A stretch of 14,949 bases of DNA. Origin: DATJPD01 sp036394195. Its GTDB lineage: Bacteria > Pseudomonadota > Alphaproteobacteria > CACIAM-22H2. Below, in pieces: positions 12,717 to 14,949 of this stretch (position 1 is its first letter; each line of letters opens with the position of its first letter). Below the pieces are notes generated by a model. The model saw nothing but the letters and a program-made list of their open reading frames with translations. It did not search any database and had not been told where the DNA came from. Location of the stretch: positions 1 through 14,949 of the forward strand of contig DASWFO010000104.1 in the NCBI GenBank assembly GCA_036394195.1, read 5' to 3'. A program made the position numbers and the translations under genes.

Positions 12717-13022
12717 CTATTTCTTGGCGGCGACACCGGGGCCGAATTCGGTCCCGAGATAGTCGGCCATGAGCTGGCGCTCCTCGACGGTGTAGAGCCC
12801 GCCGCGGCCCATCATGCGATAGATCGTCGCCTCCCAGGCGCGGCGATCCTGGCGCTGGTCACGGAACATCGCGTCGGTATGGCATTGGAAGCACTTGGCG
12901 GCGACGAGGTCGCGGCCAGGGTTGGCCGCCGCCGGCGCCTGATTGGCCGCGTCTTGGGCCCGCGCCGGCGCCAACAGCAGGACCAGAGCGACGACGCCGA
13001 GTGCCGCGCGACGAGTGGACAT
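12717..13022 (-). CDS. Monohaem c-type cytochrome, periplasmic (101 aa), first gene of the TPP-enzyme operon
   Basis: The start is the ATG at 13022 (MSTRRAALGVVALVLLLAPARA), chosen because GGGGGAGAA lies just upstream and a signal peptide follows at once; the same frame continues open far upstream to 14327 but crosses the divergent ABC gene. The signal is cleaved near residue 22. An Ala/Pro-rich linker (23-36) leads to the haem motif CFQCH at 44-48. The following DAMFRDQRQDRRAWEATIYRMMGRGG recalls small cytochromes that serve periplasmic dehydrogenases; Met70 or Met71 could be the distal ligand. The C-terminal EERQLMADYLGTEFGPG is the usual last helix. The TPP enzyme begins 20 bases after its stop, so the two are almost certainly cotranscribed. 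The likely role is electron acceptor for that enzyme, which is inference from position. Confidence 0.88.
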   Translation of the reverse strand: MSTRRAALGVVALVLLLAPARAQDAANQAPAAANPGRDLVAAKCFQCHTDAMFRDQRQDRRAWEATIYRMMGRGGLYTVEERQLMADYLGTEFGPGVAAKK

Positions 13023-13057
13023 CCGCTTTTCTCCCCCAAGGCATGTTCTTCCGGCCG

Positions 13058-13063
13058 ATATTA
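13058..13063 (-). promoter_or_regulatory. Possible -10 element for the cytochrome/TPP-enzyme operon
   Basis: In the 171-base divergent gap (13023-13193) the minus strand reads TAATAT, 36 bases upstream of the cytochrome ATG, the only AT-rich hexamer in a GC-rich gap. No good -35 element is seen at 16-18 bases. On the other side of the gap, CCCTCCCCGGGAGGG at 13120-13134 is a perfect palindrome that could be an operator or short hairpin for either direction. Confidence 0.27.
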
Positions 13064-13158
13064 GCGTGGAATCGTCCGGTCGAGTATCGGATCGGTGTCG
13101 GACGTCGGGCGGGTGACGCCCCTCCCCGGGAGGGCTAGAGTGGCCGGGGGATTTCAAC

Positions 13159-13194
13159 ATGAAGGGGATCGACGTGCCGGAGGAGTTGAGGTGA
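13159..13194 (+). CDS. Possible 11-residue leader peptide coupled to the importer ATPase gene
   Basis: A tiny frame encoding MKGIDVPEELR, with GGGGGA about 7 bases before its ATG. Its TGA at 13192-13194 shares one base with the ATG of the ATPase gene (TGATG), and the ATPase ribosome-binding site GGAGGAG lies inside it. The geometry would couple translation of the two. It could equally be chance in a short leader. Confidence 0.25.
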   Translation: MKGIDVPEELR

Positions 13195-14012
13195 TGGACG
13201 CGACGGTGGCCACGCGGAACGCCGCATTGTCGGTCGCGGGCGTCGGGCATGTGTTCGGCCAGTCGGCCGGGGCGGCTGGTGTGCGCGCCCTCGAGCGGGT
13301 CGACTTCGATCTCGCGACCGGCGAGTTCTTCAGCGTCATCGGCCCGTCGGGCTGCGGGAAATCGACGCTGCTCGACATCGTGGCCGGGCTGATGGCCCCG
13401 ACCGAAGGCACGGTGCGCTTCGAAGGTGCGGAGGTGCGCGGCGAGGTGCCGGAGGGCATCGGCATCGTGTTCCAGGAAGACGCGAGCTTTCCGTGGCTGA
13501 GCGTATGGGACAACGTTGCGTTCGGGCTGCGCCGCCAGGGCGTGGACGCGGCCGAGATCCGCCGCCGCGTCGACTACGCGATCGGCTTCATGGGCCTGAC
13601 CGCGTTCGCGAAGCATTATCCGGCGCAGCTCTCCGGCGGCATGCGCCAGCGCGTGTGCATCGCCCGGACGCTGGTGCTGCAGCCGCGGCTGATCCTGCTC
13701 GACGAGCCTTTCGGAGCGCTCGACCAGCAGACGCGCCTGATCATGGGCGAGGAGCTGCTGCGGCTGTGGCGCGAGACCAACGCCACCGTGATGCTGATCA
13801 CCCACTCGCTGGACGAGGCGGCCATGCTGTCGGACCGGGTCGGCATCATGTCGGCGCGGCCCGGCCGGTTCATCGAGACGCTCGCCACCGGCTGGGCGCG
13901 CGACCGCGATTCCCGGATCCTCAACGACCGCCGGTTCGGCGAGATCACGGCCAAGATGTGGTCGCATCTGCGGACCGAATCGCTGAAGGCGATGGGCAAG
14001 GCGCCCGGGTGA
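13194..14012 (+). CDS. ABC transporter ATP-binding protein, nitrate/sulfonate/taurine type (272 aa)
   Basis: Cytoplasmic ATPase that powers an importer of the SsuB/TauB/NrtD class. The start is the ATG at 13194, set by GGAGGAG at 13179-13185; an earlier in-frame start at 13095 lacks support. Walker A is GPSGCGKST at 50-58, the Q-loop glutamine is in VFQEDASFPWLSVWDNVAFG (about residue 94), the signature is LSGGMRQR at 146-153, Walker B is LILLDEP at 166-172 followed by FGALD, and the switch His is in LITHSLDEAA at about 204. All catalytic residues are present. The QED..PWL.V.DNV wording is typical of this subfamily. The C-terminal 60 residues (from MSARPGRFIETL) are the usual extension. It is the first gene of the plus-strand operon and is divergent from the cytochrome/TPP-enzyme operon, which suggests shared control. 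Confidence 0.94.
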   Translation: MDATVATRNAALSVAGVGHVFGQSAGAAGVRALERVDFDLATGEFFSVIGPSGCGKSTLLDIVAGLMAPTEGTVRFEGAEVRGEVPEGIGIVFQEDASFPWLSVWDNVAFGLRRQGVDAAEIRRRVDYAIGFMGLTAFAKHYPAQLSGGMRQRVCIARTLVLQPRLILLDEPFGALDQQTRLIMGEELLRLWRETNATVMLITHSLDEAAMLSDRVGIMSARPGRFIETLATGWARDRDSRILNDRRFGEITAKMWSHLRTESLKAMGKAPG

Positions 14013-14027
14013 ATGATCCCCGCGCAT

Positions 14028-14107
14028 CGTCATTGCGAGGAGCGCAGCGACGAAGCAATCCAGAGCGATGCTACAGACTGGATTGCTTCGCTGCGCTCGC
14101 AATGACG
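14028..14107. repeat. CGTCATTGCGAG...AATCCAG palindromic element inside the importer operon
   Basis: The left arm (14028-14063) and right arm (14078-14107, CTGGATTGCTTCGCTGCGCT followed by CGCAATGACG) pair over about 30 bases, the left arm having two extra triplets (GAG and ACG). The loop is about 14 bases. It occupies most of the 115-base gap between the ATPase stop and the permease start. A longer, interrupted relative is at 9191-9348. It can form a very strong RNA hairpin between two genes that should be made in fixed ratio. Confidence 0.85.
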
Positions 14108-14127
14108 AAACCTTCACGCTAAATAGC

Positions 14128-14880
14128 ATGGCGTTTGCCGGCATCATCCGGGTCCTGGTCGTGGTGGCGTTCATCGCCGGCGTCGAGGGCTTATGCCGGA
14201 GCGGGGTGATCGACCGCTTCACCATGATCCCGCCGAGCGAGATGGTCACCGCCCTGGCCGGCATCCTGCGGACCGGCAACATCGCGCCTGACGTGAGCTT
14301 TACCTTCGTCAACATCCTGGCCGCCATCGCGGTCGCGATCGTGGCCGGCTTCGCGCTGGGCGCCGTCGTGCACGGCCTGCCCAGGCTGCGCCGCGTCGTG
14401 ACGCCCCTGCTCGCCGCCTATTACGCGGTGCCGAGCTTCGTCTTCTATCCCGTGCTGATCGTGCTGCTCGGCTTGAACCGGCTGCCGCTGATCGCGATCG
14501 GCGCCGTGCTCGGCGTGGTCGGGATGATGGTGAGCACCCTCGACGGGCTCGACCGCATCCCGCGGGTGCTGCTGAAGACCGCGTCGGGATATCGCATGAC
14601 GCCGCTCAGCGTGGCGCTGCGCATCAAGCTCCCGGCGGCGGCGCCGCAGCTGTTCACCGGCGTCAAGCTCGCCGTCACCTACTCGATCATCGGCACCCTC
14701 GCCGGCGAGTTCATCCTCTCGATCGCCGGGATCGGCCGGCGGCTGGCAATCGCGTATAACGACCTCGACAATCCGACGATGTACGGCCTGCTGCTCCTGG
14801 TGATCACCACCATCGTCGCGATCAACGCGGTCATCTTTCGCCTGGAGCGGCGGCTGCACCGCCGCTGGAGCCGCGCGTGA
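14128..14880 (+). CDS. ABC transporter permease, SsuC/TauC-like (250 aa)
   Basis: Inner-membrane permease of the same importer as the ATPase. The ATG at 14128 (MAFAGIIRVLVVVAFIAGVEGLCRSGVIDRF) is chosen although no ribosome-binding site is seen; the earlier in-frame ATG at 14068 lies in the palindromic element and would add repeat-encoded residues (LLRCARNDE). Membrane segments include ILAAIAVAIVAGFALGAVV, LPLIAIGAVLGVVGMMV and YGLLLLVITTIVAINAVIF. The ATPase-contact loop reads LKTASGYRMTPLSVALRIKLPAAAPQLFTGVKLA, followed by GTLAGEFILSIAGIGRRLA, as in the SsuC/TauC family. IPPSEMV near residue 35 is also typical. Length is slightly short but normal. The stop overlaps a GTG start of the next gene, which suggests coupled translation with a second permease. 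Confidence 0.9.
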   Translation: MAFAGIIRVLVVVAFIAGVEGLCRSGVIDRFTMIPPSEMVTALAGILRTGNIAPDVSFTFVNILAAIAVAIVAGFALGAVVHGLPRLRRVVTPLLAAYYAVPSFVFYPVLIVLLGLNRLPLIAIGAVLGVVGMMVSTLDGLDRIPRVLLKTASGYRMTPLSVALRIKLPAAAPQLFTGVKLAVTYSIIGTLAGEFILSIAGIGRRLAIAYNDLDNPTMYGLLLLVITTIVAINAVIFRLERRLHRRWSRA

Positions 14881-14949
14881 CCCGGCCGGCGGCCGAGCGG
14901 CTGGACGCGCTGTGGTTCGCGCTCGCCGTCCTGGCGCTGTGGCAGGGGC
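14877..14949 (+). CDS. Start of a second ABC transporter permease (partial)
   Basis: A GTG at 14877 overlaps the TGA of the upstream permease (GTGA). The frame reads MTRPAAERLDALWFALAVLALWQG and runs off the window. A short polar start followed by a hydrophobic helix with LWFALAVLALWQ is how SsuC/TauC-type permeases usually begin, and a second permease is a common partner in importers of this class. Only 24 residues are visible, so the call rests mainly on overlap and context. Confidence 0.62.
   Translation, partial: MTRPAAERLDALWFALAVLALWQG

Noticed and set aside
10378..12762. A 794-residue plus-strand open frame opposite the TPP enzyme
   Set aside because: It runs antisense to clear TPP-enzyme and cytochrome genes; composition (HRRR, ADDR) is typical of a GC-rich shadow frame.
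14068..14127. An earlier permease start at 14068
   Set aside because: The added residues are encoded by the palindromic element and form a typical repeat-derived peptide (LLRCARNDE), not part of the permease family.
12717..14327. A 536-residue minus-strand open frame covering the first cytochrome and the region opposite the ABC ATPase
   Set aside because: Only the last 101 codons have a signal peptide, haem motif and ribosome-binding site. The upstream part lies antisense to a fully conserved ATPase and is a by-product of high GC.

Overview
This window is GC-rich DNA that looks like the accessory part of an alphaproteobacterial chromosome, probably Rhizobiales or Rhodospirillales. The grounds are gene content (CaiB/BaiF CoA-transferase, acyl-CoA dehydrogenase, luciferase-like oxidoreductase, several ABC importers), a strong tendency to GTG/ATG overlaps, and dense short palindromic repeats of types common in that class. 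No rRNA, tRNA, CRISPR, integrase or transposase gene was seen.

Layout. (1) 2-277: the 3' end of a plus-strand gene, possibly a TetR-type regulator. (2) 252-3573, minus: a three-gene sugar-type (CUT1) ABC importer operon with a binding protein and two permeases but no ATPase. (3) 3693-4706, plus: a flavin-dependent luciferase-like oxidoreductase, diverging from the importer. (4) 4892-5931, plus: a small Tat-like, Gly/Ser/Thr-rich protein of unknown function and a cupin protein. (5) 6118-8528, plus: a CoA-transferase/acyl-CoA dehydrogenase pair, probably activating and oxidising an organic acid. (6) 8529-9367: a repeat-rich stretch with one small hypothetical gene. (7) 13022-9368, minus: an operon of monohaem cytochrome c, a Tat-signal thiamine-diphosphate (TPP) enzyme, a second monohaem cytochrome c and a leaderless substrate-binding-protein-fold protein. 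(8) 13194-14949, plus: a divergent nitrate/sulfonate/taurine-type importer with ATPase, permease and the start of a second permease.

The most interesting part is regions 7-8. A benzoylformate-decarboxylase/acetolactate-synthase-like enzyme carries a clear twin-arginine signal and lies between two exported cytochromes c. That suggests a periplasmic TPP-dependent oxidation of a 2-oxo acid or similar compound with electrons passed to cytochrome c. TPP enzymes are normally cytoplasmic. The linked ABC importer could take up the product or the substrate. The substrate cannot be read from the sequence.

The second theme is repeats. A C/G-rich double-hairpin family occurs three times, each time in a gap inside an apparent operon. 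One copy supplies the last codons and stop of the CoA-transferase. A second family with CGTCATT...AATCCAG ends occurs twice, once between the importer ATPase and permease. A third, nested palindrome shares those ends. These repeats probably affect mRNA stability or expression balance within the operons and deserve a genome-wide count.
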